Shown here one piece after another: positions 20,071-28,054 of a stretch of 64,000 bases of DNA. Numbering within the stretch: the stretch's first letter is position 1; every line of letters starts with the position of its first letter. Origin of the DNA: Treponema sp. (lineage in GTDB: Bacteria > Spirochaetota > Spirochaetia > Treponematales > Treponemataceae); the NCBI GenBank assembly GCA_016286365.1, contig JAEESN010000006.1, positions 62,001-126,000 of the forward strand, in the 5' to 3' direction. The translations under genes were made by a program, and so were the position numbers. The notes below the pieces were generated by a model. That model was not told the DNA's origin and ran no database searches. It worked only from the letters and a program-made list of their open reading frames with translations.

Positions 20071-21531
20071 TTAGAAATCTGCCAGTTTTGGAGCTCTTGG
20101 ATATGGAATTACATCGCGGATATTTTCCATACCTGTTATGTAGCGCATAAGACGTTCAAAACCAAGTCCGAATCCTGAGTGAGGAACAGTACCAAAGCGG
20201 CGGAGATCCAGATACCACTCATAATTCTTCATATCCATATTGCGTTCTTTACATGCTGCTAAAAGCTTATCGTAGTTTTCTTCACGTTCAGAACCACCAA
20301 TCAATTCACCAATGCCAGGAACAAGAACATCAACAGCCTTTACTGTTTTTCCGTCCTCGTTGAGCTTCATGTAGAATGATTTTATCTCTTTAGGATAATT
20401 ATAAACCATTACAGGGCATCCGTAAATTTTTTCTGTAAGATAGCGTTCGTGTTCAGTTGCAATGTCGCATCCCCAGTAAGGTTTGAATTCGAATTTAGCA
20501 CCGTTATTCATAGCTTCTTCAAGTTTTGCAATTGCATCTGTATAACTTACTCGTACGAATTTAGCATTTGCTACTTTTGTAAGACTTTCGATAAGGCCTG
20601 GCTGAATGCGCTTGTCGAAGAATTCGAGGTCTTCGCGGCACTTTGTTAAAGCCCAGTTCAAAAGATATTTTACGAATTCTTCCTGAATATCCATGTCGTC
20701 TTCGAGGTCGTAAAAAGCCATTTCCGGTTCACACATCCAGAATTCTGCAAGATGACGAGGTGTGTTTGAGTTTTCTGCGCGGAATGTTGGTCCGAATGTA
20801 TATACGCGTGAAAGACATGTTGCCAAAGTTTCTGCTTCGAGCTGACCCGATACAGTAAGGTTTGCCTTTTTACCGAAGAAGTCCTTTGAATAATCTACGA
20901 TTTTGTGAGCATCTTCGATTTTCATTCCACCGATTCCGGCTTTTACACCAAGCTCTGCAATCTTTTCCATGCTGAGTGTTGTTACCTGGAACATTTCTCC
21001 AGCGCCTTCACAGTCAGAACATGTGATTTCCGGAGCGTTGATATACTGGAAACCTCTTTCCTGGAAGAATGAGTGGATTGCATAAGCCATCTGGTTACGA
21101 ACACGGTAAACTGCACCAAAGGTGTTTGTACGTCCGCGAAGATGTGCAACATCACGAAGATATTCCATAGACATCTTGTTTTTCTGAAGAGGATATTCGT
21201 CCGGATTACAAAGACCAAGACATTCGAGGTCTTCGAGGATAACTTCTACAGCCTGACCACTTGCAGGAGATTCAGTTAATTTTCCTGTAGCACGAACAGA
21301 TGCACCTGTGTTGAGTTTTTTGAGTTCTTCTTCTATCTGATTTACATTTGCATTATTAGAAGGATTAGAGCGGTCAAAAGTGAGCTGGATATTTGCAAAG
21401 CAGCTTCCATCATTAACCTGAATAAAAACAAGACCCTTTGAGTCACGAACAGAACGAACCCAGCCGCATACCTTTACCTCACGGCCGTCCGGTTTTGATG
21501 ATAATAATTCTTTGATTAAAACTGGTACCAT
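20071..21531 (-). CDS. asnS: Asparagine--tRNA ligase
   Basis: 486 residues, usual for AsnRS. The N-terminal OB fold (KVCGWVRSVRDSKGLVFIQVNDGS, split here only by position) binds the anticodon. The class II catalytic core shows motif 2, FRAENSNTPRHLAEFWMCEPEM, and motif 3 near the C-terminus, GLGFERLMRYITGM followed by IPYPRAP. The enzyme charges tRNA-Asn. It is the first gene of an asnS-brkB/cNMP-guaA operon. The region directly upstream contains a large palindromic element rather than a recognisable T-box. Confidence 0.95.
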   Translation of the reverse strand: MVPVLIKELLSSKPDGREVKVCGWVRSVRDSKGLVFIQVNDGSCFANIQLTFDRSNPSNNANVNQIEEELKKLNTGASVRATGKLTESPASGQAVEVILEDLECLGLCNPDEYPLQKNKMSMEYLRDVAHLRGRTNTFGAVYRVRNQMAYAIHSFFQERGFQYINAPEITCSDCEGAGEMFQVTTLSMEKIAELGVKAGIGGMKIEDAHKIVDYSKDFFGKKANLTVSGQLEAETLATCLSRVYTFGPTFRAENSNTPRHLAEFWMCEPEMAFYDLEDDMDIQEEFVKYLLNWALTKCREDLEFFDKRIQPGLIESLTKVANAKFVRVSYTDAIAKLEEAMNNGAKFEFKPYWGCDIATEHERYLTEKIYGCPVMVYNYPKEIKSFYMKLNEDGKTVKAVDVLVPGIGELIGGSEREENYDKLLAACKERNMDMKNYEWYLDLRRFGTVPHSGFGLGFERLMRYITGMENIRDVIPYPRAPKLADF

Positions 21532-21574
21532 AGTACCCTCCTTAAATAATGCAATGTTGAGTCAGTTTACAACT

Positions 21575-21756
21575 TTTTTAAGAATTATAAAAGTATATCC
21601 CCAAAATAAAACTGGTGTACGCTCCTAAATCTGTCAAAGTCAAGAGGGCTAAGGGTAGCGCCGCTTGAAGCGTAAGCTCGCCCAAACCTTAGATTGACTT
21701 TGCCATCTTTATCCGCTACCACCAGTTTTATTTTGGGATATTTTATATTCTTAAAA
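21575..21756. repeat. 182-bp palindromic (MITE-like) element
   Basis: The ends are inverted repeats. CCCAAAATAAAACTGGTG at 21600-21617 is matched exactly by its reverse complement at 21720-21737, and outside these TTTTTAAGAA matches again. The interior is partly self-complementary around CAAAGTCAA and TTGACTTTG. No transposase is encoded. It lies directly upstream of asnS, so it could also form a long hairpin in RNA. Confidence 0.6.
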
Positions 21757-21932
21757 ACTGAGGACGAATAAGAAGTATTAAAAATGCTCCCACAAAGAAC
21801 AGGGTTTTTAATCATCACTTTTATATTATCTTACTATTTTTTTTATAAGACAATTTGTATGAGGAAATCAATTTTTATTTATAGAGATGATGTAAAAATC
21901 GCGGAAGGCGCCTTGTGGATTTCAAAAACACT

Positions 21933-22003
21933 CTACAGTGCTGCCGCTCTGGCGGCAAAGTGTATAATTACACCGCACTGTAGCGTGTAGCGCACTAGTG
22001 CGC
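21933..22003. repeat. Cluster of nested inverted repeats
   Basis: CTACAGTGC at 21933-21941 pairs with GCACTGTAG at 21975-21983. Between them TGCCGC/GCGGCA (21942-21957) forms a second hairpin with loop TCTG. Immediately after, GCGCACTAGTGCGC at 21990-22003 is a perfect 14-base palindrome. No T-run follows, so this is not a clear terminator. No convincing gene lies here. Confidence 0.5.
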
Positions 22004-22091
22004 GGTTTTGATAATTCATAAGGCAACTGGGAGCGATTTTTAATATTTTGTACTATTTATAAAAATTGATTTCCTTTTCAAACAGACTTTC

Positions 22092-22120
22092 TTGACAATT
22101 TTTTTTATATTCATTAATGT
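22092..22120 (+). promoter_or_regulatory. Promoter of the aroF-tyrA operon
   Basis: TTGACA (22092-22097) is followed by a 17-base spacer and TAATGT (22115-22120). This would start transcription only one to three bases before the leader-peptide ATG at 22129, so the leader may be translated from an almost leaderless RNA. TATATT at 22107-22112 is an alternative -10 but has no good -35. Confidence 0.6.
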
Positions 22121-22128
22121 GGGGATAT

Positions 22129-22200
22129 ATGAAACACAACTTCTACAATGCGTATTATTACTATTATTATTCTCACGCAAATTGCAGAGCGGCTGCCTAG
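22129..22200 (+). CDS. Tyrosine-rich leader peptide (attenuator)
   Basis: A 23-codon reading frame with ATG at 22129 and TAG at 22198-22200. It encodes MKHNFYNA, then six consecutive tyrosine codons (22153-22170), then SHANCRAAA. With Tyr6 that makes seven Tyr and one Phe in 23 residues. It lies directly in front of a rho-independent terminator and the genes for DAHP synthase and prephenate dehydrogenase, which make tyrosine. This is the layout of an amino-acid attenuator: ribosome stalling at the Tyr run would sense charged tRNA-Tyr. GGGG at 22121-22124 could act as ribosome binding site if the transcript starts upstream. Confidence 0.82.
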   Translation: MKHNFYNAYYYYYYSHANCRAAA

Positions 22201-22250
22201 GACGGGTGGTTGGTGTTTCGCTGAATCAGTGAATTATTGAGGCTCTGCAA
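22182..22250 (+). promoter_or_regulatory. Antiterminator helix of the tyrosine attenuator
   Basis: TTGCAGAGC at 22182-22190, inside the end of the leader-peptide frame, is the exact complement of GCTCTGCAA at 22242-22250. The second strand includes most of the 5' arm of the terminator (22241-22248), so the two structures exclude each other. A ribosome stalled on the Tyr codons at 22153-22170 would leave 22182-22190 free and permit antitermination. A ribosome that reaches the stop codon at 22198 would cover it and permit termination. Confidence 0.8.
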
Positions 22251-22270
22251 AAAATGCAGGGCCTTTTTTT
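22241..22270 (+). terminator. Rho-independent attenuator terminator
   Basis: GGCTCTGC (22241-22248), a 7-base loop and GCAGGGCC (22256-22263) form an 8-pair stem with one G-U pair, followed directly by seven T. It lies between the leader peptide and the DAHP synthase start at 22289. Confidence 0.88.
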
Positions 22271-22288
22271 ATTTCAAAGGGGTTTTTT

Positions 22289-23299
22289 ATGATTATTACT
22301 TTAAAGAAAAACATTTCGGAACAACAGATTAACGAATTCTGCGAAGACTGGAAACAGAAGGGATTCGGTATTCATCTTTCTAAAGGACAGAATCTTACTA
22401 TTCTTGGTCTTTTAGGTGATACAAGTACACTTTCTGCAGAACAGGTGAGCGCTAATCCGCTTGTAGATTCTGTTCAGCGCGTTTCGGCACCATATAAAAT
22501 GGCAAACCGTTCATTCCATCCGGAAAACACAATCATAAAGGTTGGAAAAACATCATTCGGTGGAGAACAGATCCCGGTAATTGCAGGACCTTGTTCGGTA
22601 GAAACAGAAGAACAGGTTATTTCAATTGCAAAAGATGTTCAGAAAGCAGGAGCAACCTTACTCAGAGGCGGTGCTTTTAAGCCAAGAACTTCTCCTTACA
22701 GCTTCCAGGGGCTTGGAAAACAGGGACTTGAATTCCTTAAAACTGCAAAAAAAGAAACAGGACTTCCAATCGTTACAGAATTGATGGATATCCGTCAGCT
22801 TAAATATTTTGATGATGTTGATGTGATTCAGATTGGAGCAAGAAACATGCAGAACTTTGACCTTCTTAAAGAAATGGGAAAAGTTCAAAAACCAATCCTT
22901 TTAAAAAGAGGTATGGCTGCAACCGTAAAAGAATTCCTTATGTCTGCCGAATACATCATGGCAAGCGGAAACGAAAATGTAATCCTTTGTGAACGCGGAG
23001 TGCGCACTTTCGATAACTACACAAGAAACTGTCTTGATGTAAGCATCATTCCATACCTGCATAAAGTTTCACACCTTCCAATCATCGTAGACCCAAGTCA
23101 TGCGTGTGGACAAAGATGGATGGTAAGTGATCTGGCAAAAGCGGCTGTTGCATGTAATACAGACGGACTTATAATCGAAGTTCACAACAATCCCGAAAAA
23201 GCATTGTGCGATGGTGAACAGAGTCTTCATCCGACGGAATTTGCAAGCCTCATGAAAACTCTTTCTAAGGTTGCTGTAATCAACGAAAGAAAAATTTAA
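22289..23299 (+). CDS. aroF: DAHP synthase (3-deoxy-7-phosphoheptulonate synthase), Thermotoga-like type I-beta
   Basis: 336 residues, close to the ~338 of the Thermotoga enzyme. Residues 1-70 form a ferredoxin-like regulatory domain (MIITLKKNISEQQINEFCED onward), which in relatives binds tyrosine or phenylalanine. The catalytic barrel begins near residue 92 with PVIAGPCSVETEEQ and includes LLRGGAFKPRTSPYSFQG, IQIGARNMQN and VDPSHACGQR. The enzyme condenses PEP and erythrose-4-phosphate at the start of the shikimate pathway. The start has AAAGGGG seven bases upstream. It is preceded by a tyrosine attenuator and followed by tyrA. Confidence 0.94.
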   Translation: MIITLKKNISEQQINEFCEDWKQKGFGIHLSKGQNLTILGLLGDTSTLSAEQVSANPLVDSVQRVSAPYKMANRSFHPENTIIKVGKTSFGGEQIPVIAGPCSVETEEQVISIAKDVQKAGATLLRGGAFKPRTSPYSFQGLGKQGLEFLKTAKKETGLPIVTELMDIRQLKYFDDVDVIQIGARNMQNFDLLKEMGKVQKPILLKRGMAATVKEFLMSAEYIMASGNENVILCERGVRTFDNYTRNCLDVSIIPYLHKVSHLPIIVDPSHACGQRWMVSDLAKAAVACNTDGLIIEVHNNPEKALCDGEQSLHPTEFASLMKTLSKVAVINERKI

Positions 23300-23326
23300 A
23301 TCATAAAATAATCATAAGGGAAAAAG

Positions 23327-24214
23327 ATGAGTTTTACATACGGAATCACAGGACTTGGAATAATGGGTGGCTCGATTGCAAAAGCCCTTAAAAAAAATGT
23401 CGTAAAAAATGATGAAAAAATTTTTGCACTCGATAAAAACCCGGACTCGCTCAAGGCTGCCCTTGATCAAAAAATAATCGACAGGGCATTTAATCCTGAA
23501 GAAACTAAAGAATTTCTTTCATCCTGTGATTTTTTATTCATCTGCCTTTATCCGCATACGACAGTTGAATTTCTTAAAGAACACAAAAATGATTTTAAAA
23601 CCTCTTCAATCATCACAGATATAAGCGGTGTAAAAAGCATCTACCTTAATGATTATGATTCGCTCTGCCCGTGTGGTGCCGATTTTATTCTTGGTCACCC
23701 CATGGCCGGAGGCGAAAAAGAAGGCTACACAAACTCAAACGGAGATTATTTTAAAAATCACAATTACATCATCATAGAAGATAAAAACATAAAACTTCCC
23801 CGGGGCATTACGGAAGAAGAACACAAAAAGAACATCAGCTTTTTCCAAGACCTTATTACAAAAATGGGCTTTAATAAAATCACGATTACAGACTGCAGCA
23901 CACACGACAATAAAATCGGATTTACTTCACAGCTCTGCCACGTTGTTGCTTCTGCAATGGTAGAAAGCGCCGAAGACAGGGAAATCACTTCTTTTGGTGG
24001 TGGAAGCTTTGAAGACCTTACACGAATCGCAATGATTAATTCACCGCTTTGGACAGAACTTTTTTTGAGCAATAAGGAAAAGCTTCTTTCGCACATAGAA
24101 AATTTTAAAAATCAGATTACAAAAATCGAAGAGCTTATAAAAGAAGAAAAAAGCGCAGAGCTTGAAGACTTACTGAACGACGTCCGAAAAAAGAGAATCG
24201 ATATGCAAAAATAA
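23327..24214 (+). CDS. tyrA: Prephenate dehydrogenase
   Basis: 295 residues. The N-terminal Rossmann fold has GITGLGIMGGSIAKAL (NAD(P)-binding GxGxxG, residues 5-20). The prephenate dehydrogenase domain shows ITDISGVKS, the strongly conserved GHPMAGGEKEGY, and the later SQLCHVVASAM and SFGGGSFEDLTRIA segments. It oxidatively decarboxylates prephenate to 4-hydroxyphenylpyruvate, the committed step to tyrosine. It lies 27 bases after aroF and shares its tyrosine-responsive leader. No ACT domain is visible at the C-terminus. Confidence 0.92.
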   Translation: MSFTYGITGLGIMGGSIAKALKKNVVKNDEKIFALDKNPDSLKAALDQKIIDRAFNPEETKEFLSSCDFLFICLYPHTTVEFLKEHKNDFKTSSIITDISGVKSIYLNDYDSLCPCGADFILGHPMAGGEKEGYTNSNGDYFKNHNYIIIEDKNIKLPRGITEEEHKKNISFFQDLITKMGFNKITITDCSTHDNKIGFTSQLCHVVASAMVESAEDREITSFGGGSFEDLTRIAMINSPLWTELFLSNKEKLLSHIENFKNQITKIEELIKEEKSAELEDLLNDVRKKRIDMQK

Positions 24215-24224
24215 GGTTTAAAGC

Positions 24225-24962
24225 CTAAAAGACGAATTTAATTCCAAGAGAAATAATCATACCGTTCAAACTGAATTTAGTAAAAAGCGGTCCAAGCGGA
24301 ATGAATAAAGAAAACTCCGGTCCAACCTGAATATCATCTGTAATCTGGAAAAGCCAGTCGGCACCGAGTGTAAGATAGATGAATCTTCCGCCACCCCAGA
24401 ACCATTTGTTTATTTCGCCAAGGTCCCCGCCGGCAGTTCCTGTATCACCATAATCAGAATCATTTACATCAGGGGCAAGTCCTGCAAAACGGAATAAAAA
24501 GCCGAGTCCCGCAGAAAGACTTAAATCAGATACATTCAGAATGTTCATCTTAAACGAAACGGGAATATTAAAGAAAAATGAATATGCAAGGGCCGTTCTG
24601 TTTTCTATCTCGGCAGGATAGACGTGTCCATCCTTTATATAAAAATATCCTGTAAAAAATCTGAGCGAAGGCTGAATCGAAAAATAATAATCCTTTGGCC
24701 ACAAAAATCCAAAATAGACGGGGTATATTACCGGAGAAACTGCACTGTCTGTCTGAGCTCCCGTACTTATATAAACCGCAGGCCCTACCCCACAAAAGAA
24801 ATCTGTGTTCTGCCAGAAAGGTTCATCAAAAGGATTTTTAGAAGAAGCTGATTCTGCATTTGCATCGTTTGCAGCAGGCTGTTCAGCAGATGCAGTCTGG
24901 GCATACATATTAATAGAAAGAAAGAGTAAAAAAACTGCCGTAAAAATTTTTATGAGTTTCAT
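24225..24962 (-). CDS. Secreted outer-membrane beta-barrel-like protein
   Basis: 245 residues with a cleavable signal peptide (MKLIKIFTAVFLLFLSINMYAQ). An acidic linker follows (about residues 22-50), and then many short amphipathic strands rich in aromatic and Gly residues ending in the hydrophobic IISLGIKFVF. A final Phe is usual for outer-membrane barrel proteins. The family is not one I can name. Its ATG overlaps the stop of the upstream lipoprotein gene by 4 bases (ATGA), which indicates translational coupling in a three-gene envelope operon. Confidence 0.65.
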   Translation of the reverse strand: MKLIKIFTAVFLLFLSINMYAQTASAEQPAANDANAESASSKNPFDEPFWQNTDFFCGVGPAVYISTGAQTDSAVSPVIYPVYFGFLWPKDYYFSIQPSLRFFTGYFYIKDGHVYPAEIENRTALAYSFFFNIPVSFKMNILNVSDLSLSAGLGFLFRFAGLAPDVNDSDYGDTGTAGGDLGEINKWFWGGGRFIYLTLGADWLFQITDDIQVGPEFSLFIPLGPLFTKFSLNGMIISLGIKFVF

Positions 24963-26170
24963 TTTTTCTTTCCCCTGTTATTAACTTTTTCGTTTTCTTC
25001 AAACTGACCATAAAGTGTATTTTCTAAATCGATTGCAAGAAATCCGCTTTTTGTTGTTTCGTAAAATGATGTTTCTTCCCACGATGCATATAAAGTCGGA
25101 CCAGAGATTACAAAATCCTGGTAGCAGTAACCAGAAGGAAGTTTTGGAAGCCTTAAAGCAATACAGTTACCATCGTTTAAGACACGCTTTGAATCCATTG
25201 CTCCCTTAAAATAGAAAGTTCCATCGCGGAATAAAACGGCACACCAGTTTTCGCAGATTGTTGCTTTTCCCTTAAGTTCATTCTTTGCCTGATTTATATT
25301 ATTCGAATAAACCTCGGGGCTTGGACCGCCTGCTTCTTTTACTTCGACTGTAACGGCATTCTTTCCTGTAAAGCCTCCAAGAAGCTGCTGAATTTCTAAA
25401 GGTGCATCATCAAAATTCTTAAGGGCTTCGGTCTGGCGAAATTCATCCTGACTGATTGAAGTTGTAACAATTTTCTTTCCTGCATTCGAAGGTGTAATCG
25501 AAAGAACTGATGCTGTAGGACGGATTGTAAGATACTGATACAGGAATTTCCCCCTCTCCATATTTTTAAGACAGCAGTTCCAGAGCTCGCCATTCCAGTT
25601 AAAATCAACTACTTCTACTTCAAGATCTTCTGTAAGATTATTGCAGTTCAAAAGAGGATATGTGATTTTTGCCCTCTCATCAAACTGAAGCAGAAAGAGG
25701 TGATCATCCATCTTCTTTTTATATTCATCATTATTTATAGAATCATTAAAAAATGCACTTTTATAAACTGAAAAAACCGGAACACCTTCTACAAAAACAA
25801 GATTATCGGCGGTGCGAAGCGGAAAGAGTTTGACATCTTTTGCAAGAGAAACTTTTGAACCGTCAAAACACAATACACCAAGACGATTTACAAGGGCAAA
25901 AGCTTTTTTAGAATTTTTATATGATGCGTTATTTGCAGAAGAAATTCTTATAGCTTCGGTCCAAGGGGCTTTTGTATATCCTGGCGCATAATTCGGTCCC
26001 TGAACTGCGGTAAAACCATCTTCCGAAAAATAATACCATTGAATATTTGCACTATCTATTTTTGCAGAAACAGTATCTGATGCTTTAAAAACATAATCGT
26101 TATCATCTTTCGAACAGGAAATCAGAATCATTAAGACAAGCGGAAATAGAAGTTGCAAAAGTTTTTTCAT
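24959..26170 (-). CDS. Putative lipoprotein of unknown function
   Basis: About 403 residues from the ATG at 26170, which begins a clear lipoprotein signal: MKKLLQLLFPLVLMILISC, then SKDDND. The longer frame starting at 26206 would place a charged stretch before the signal and is less likely. The start lies 67 bases inside the upstream lipoprotein gene, so the two are probably coupled. The mature part is beta-rich and contains two segments resembling WD/quinoprotein-type strands (LGVLCFDGSKVSLA, WCAVLFRDGTFYFKG). I do not recognise the family. Confidence 0.65.
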   Translation of the reverse strand: MKKLLQLLFPLVLMILISCSKDDNDYVFKASDTVSAKIDSANIQWYYFSEDGFTAVQGPNYAPGYTKAPWTEAIRISSANNASYKNSKKAFALVNRLGVLCFDGSKVSLAKDVKLFPLRTADNLVFVEGVPVFSVYKSAFFNDSINNDEYKKKMDDHLFLLQFDERAKITYPLLNCNNLTEDLEVEVVDFNWNGELWNCCLKNMERGKFLYQYLTIRPTASVLSITPSNAGKKIVTTSISQDEFRQTEALKNFDDAPLEIQQLLGGFTGKNAVTVEVKEAGGPSPEVYSNNINQAKNELKGKATICENWCAVLFRDGTFYFKGAMDSKRVLNDGNCIALRLPKLPSGYCYQDFVISGPTLYASWEETSFYETTKSGFLAIDLENTLYGQFEENEKVNNRGKKK

Positions 26171-27059
26171 ACTCTTCAATGTATAACGGTAAAGAAATAT
26201 ACTCAATAGCTAATCCTTGAACCGAATCTCCTTTTATTATTATTCCATTTAAATTATAATCCGAAAATACATTTACTTCACTTTTTTTTATCAGAATTTC
26301 CGATTTTTTTTGAATATTTTTATTTTCCGGTACGTATGATGATAGAATTTCGTTATTTTCCCCTGCATCGATTGTAAATACGTTTTTCATATTAAGAAGA
26401 TTTGCCTTAAATGAACCAAAAGCTATCCCGTTGAGCACTTCTTTTACATCACAAAGCCAGGGATTATAAAAATTTTCCGTATCTGATTGTTTTTCTTCTA
26501 TATAATTGATTAGTTTATCCCAGTTAAAGCGCGAAATATAATCCCTTAGTTCAAACGAAGTATACGAAAGTTTTTTCCCGTTTCTGAAAAGCGACTGCAT
26601 CAGATAAGCCGTAAACCCATTTTCCCAGGTGAGCTCAAGATGATTATTTTTCCCATAAACAGCATTTTGATTATGATTTTCAAACTGATTATGGACGCTA
26701 AAAGGATAGACTGTTCCGGCGCATTTAAAAAACAAAACTTTTTTACCATCCGAATTAAAACAGACGGGCGTTGCCGTGACACAGAGAGGTTCATTTTTTA
26801 AAACTTCGAATATAAGACTTTCCGCCGAAGGACATTCATATTGCCCCGTAAATGACGGAGTATGAACTTCCACAATCCAGAAAGAAAGCTTTGGATATGC
26901 AGCCCCTATTCCTCCATCCACAGGCGGCCACGAAGGTAGCTTTACGCACACCGAAGTCTTATCTTCAAAAAAAAGAAAATCCGGAAATCCCGAATTTTCA
27001 CACGACATGAGTAAAAGACATAAAATACAGATTATCATCTGAAAACTTAAATATTTCAT
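26103..27059 (-). CDS. Putative lipoprotein of unknown function
   Basis: 318 residues. The signal peptide MKYLSFQMIICILCLLLMSC ends in a lipobox-like LLMSC, and the mature protein begins ENSGFPDF. The N-terminal third has strand-rich, Pro- and aromatic-rich sequence (LPSWPPVDGGIGAAYPKLSFW) and a Cys pair pattern (YECPS, CVTATPVCF). No known domain is recognised. It is the first gene of the envelope operon with 24959-26170 and 24225-24962, whose starts overlap the preceding stops. Confidence 0.7.
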   Translation of the reverse strand: MKYLSFQMIICILCLLLMSCENSGFPDFLFFEDKTSVCVKLPSWPPVDGGIGAAYPKLSFWIVEVHTPSFTGQYECPSAESLIFEVLKNEPLCVTATPVCFNSDGKKVLFFKCAGTVYPFSVHNQFENHNQNAVYGKNNHLELTWENGFTAYLMQSLFRNGKKLSYTSFELRDYISRFNWDKLINYIEEKQSDTENFYNPWLCDVKEVLNGIAFGSFKANLLNMKNVFTIDAGENNEILSSYVPENKNIQKKSEILIKKSEVNVFSDYNLNGIIIKGDSVQGLAIEYISLPLYIEEYEKTFATSISACLNDSDFLFER

Positions 27060-27121
27060 GCCTATATATACGAAATTACTTTAAAAAAAAGGAGCGAATT
27101 TAGAAAATTTTTTGATTTTTT

Positions 27122-27802
27122 TTATTCCAGCATATCCCACGAAGCTTTTGAATCCCCGGTTATAGGGATTTTTTCGCCAAGGTAAGTTGGTTTTGCATTA
27201 AACATCACAAGGAAAAAGCTTTTTACCCTTGCAAAATATTCACGGATATCCCAGCTTGTACGGGTTCTCTCTGCATATTTAACAAGTTCAGGCGCTTCGT
27301 AAGCTACAACATCAAGACCAAGCTTTCGGGCAATATAAACACATCTTACTGTATGAAACTTCTGCGTTACGACAATGGCATTATCAACACAAAAAATATC
27401 TCTGGCGCGGTACATCGTTTCGTAAGTAGAAAAACCGGCGTGATCCATAAAGACAATATCATCATCAACATTATAATATTTCTGGGCATAACGGCGGATC
27501 TGATTTACTTCATCATACTTTTTGCGACCGTGATCTCCCGAAATCAAAATTCTTTCTGCTTTCTTCTGAACAATGCAGTTCACAGCCCCATCGATTCTGT
27601 CGCGTACAACATGAGAAACGTTATTTTCGTAAACTCTGGCACCGGGAATAATCACTGTATACTTTTGCGGAAGCTCATCAAGATTTTTATAAATGAATTT
27701 TTTTGAATACATCGTCATGTAAAGATTTATAAAAACCGTCAAAAAAAAGAAGGCTAAAACGATGAGCCCCGGAATTATAAAAAACAATTTTGATTTTTTC
27801 AT
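27122..27802 (-). CDS. SanA/YdcF-like (DUF218) membrane protein
   Basis: 226 residues from the ATG at 27802, which has GGGAG six bases upstream; a TTG at 27814 overlaps that site. One N-terminal transmembrane segment (about residues 4-24) precedes a DUF218 domain: VIIPGARVYENNVSHVVRDRID, then ILISGDHGRKKYDE and the later VVTQKFHTVRCVYIARKLG. This order matches the SanA subgroup, associated with envelope integrity and vancomycin sensitivity in enterobacteria. The catalytic chemistry of the family is not settled. Confidence 0.8.
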   Translation of the reverse strand: MKKSKLFFIIPGLIVLAFFFLTVFINLYMTMYSKKFIYKNLDELPQKYTVIIPGARVYENNVSHVVRDRIDGAVNCIVQKKAERILISGDHGRKKYDEVNQIRRYAQKYYNVDDDIVFMDHAGFSTYETMYRARDIFCVDNAIVVTQKFHTVRCVYIARKLGLDVVAYEAPELVKYAERTRTSWDIREYFARVKSFFLVMFNAKPTYLGEKIPITGDSKASWDMLE

Positions 27803-27819
27803 TTTGACTCCCAAGTCTA

Positions 27820-28043
27820 TTATACACCAGAGGAGAAAATAATTGAATAAATAGTGATAAAATCATCTATATCAGTGTCAGTAAAAATTTTGTGATCTAA
27901 TTTTCTTTTTAATACAGCTTCATATTCCAAAATAAGTGGAACTGAAATAGCAACATCAAAAGATTATCACCAATTTTTGAAATCAACTCAAATGACTTTC
28001 CTTTATTGCTTTGAAAAGCTGAGAGAATAACATTTGTTGCAAA
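27820..28043 (-). pseudogene. Remnant of a PIN-domain toxin
   Basis: On the minus strand one frame reads FATNVILSAFQSNKGKSFEL, like the start of COG1569-type PIN toxins (usually V-x-D-TN-V-L-S). A second frame continues DVAISVPLILEYEAVLKRKL and ends at a stop at 27820. The join needs a frameshift near 27960. The start codon is gone and the first catalytic Asp (D-TN) is replaced by Ala. No antitoxin is adjacent. It fills most of the gap between the sanA-like and pfkB genes. Confidence 0.55.
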
Positions 28044-28054
28044 GTAAATAAATT

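Noticed and set aside
21532-21574. T-box riboswitch for asnS
   Set aside because: No AG-rich T-box sequence or specifier loop is visible in the short upstream region.
21585-21818. 77-residue frame upstream of asnS
   Set aside because: It runs straight through the palindromic element and has no ribosome site or recognisable sequence.
21784-21990. 68-residue plus-strand frame before the aroF leader
   Set aside because: It starts next to the palindromic element, ends in the hairpin cluster, and its sequence looks like no known protein.
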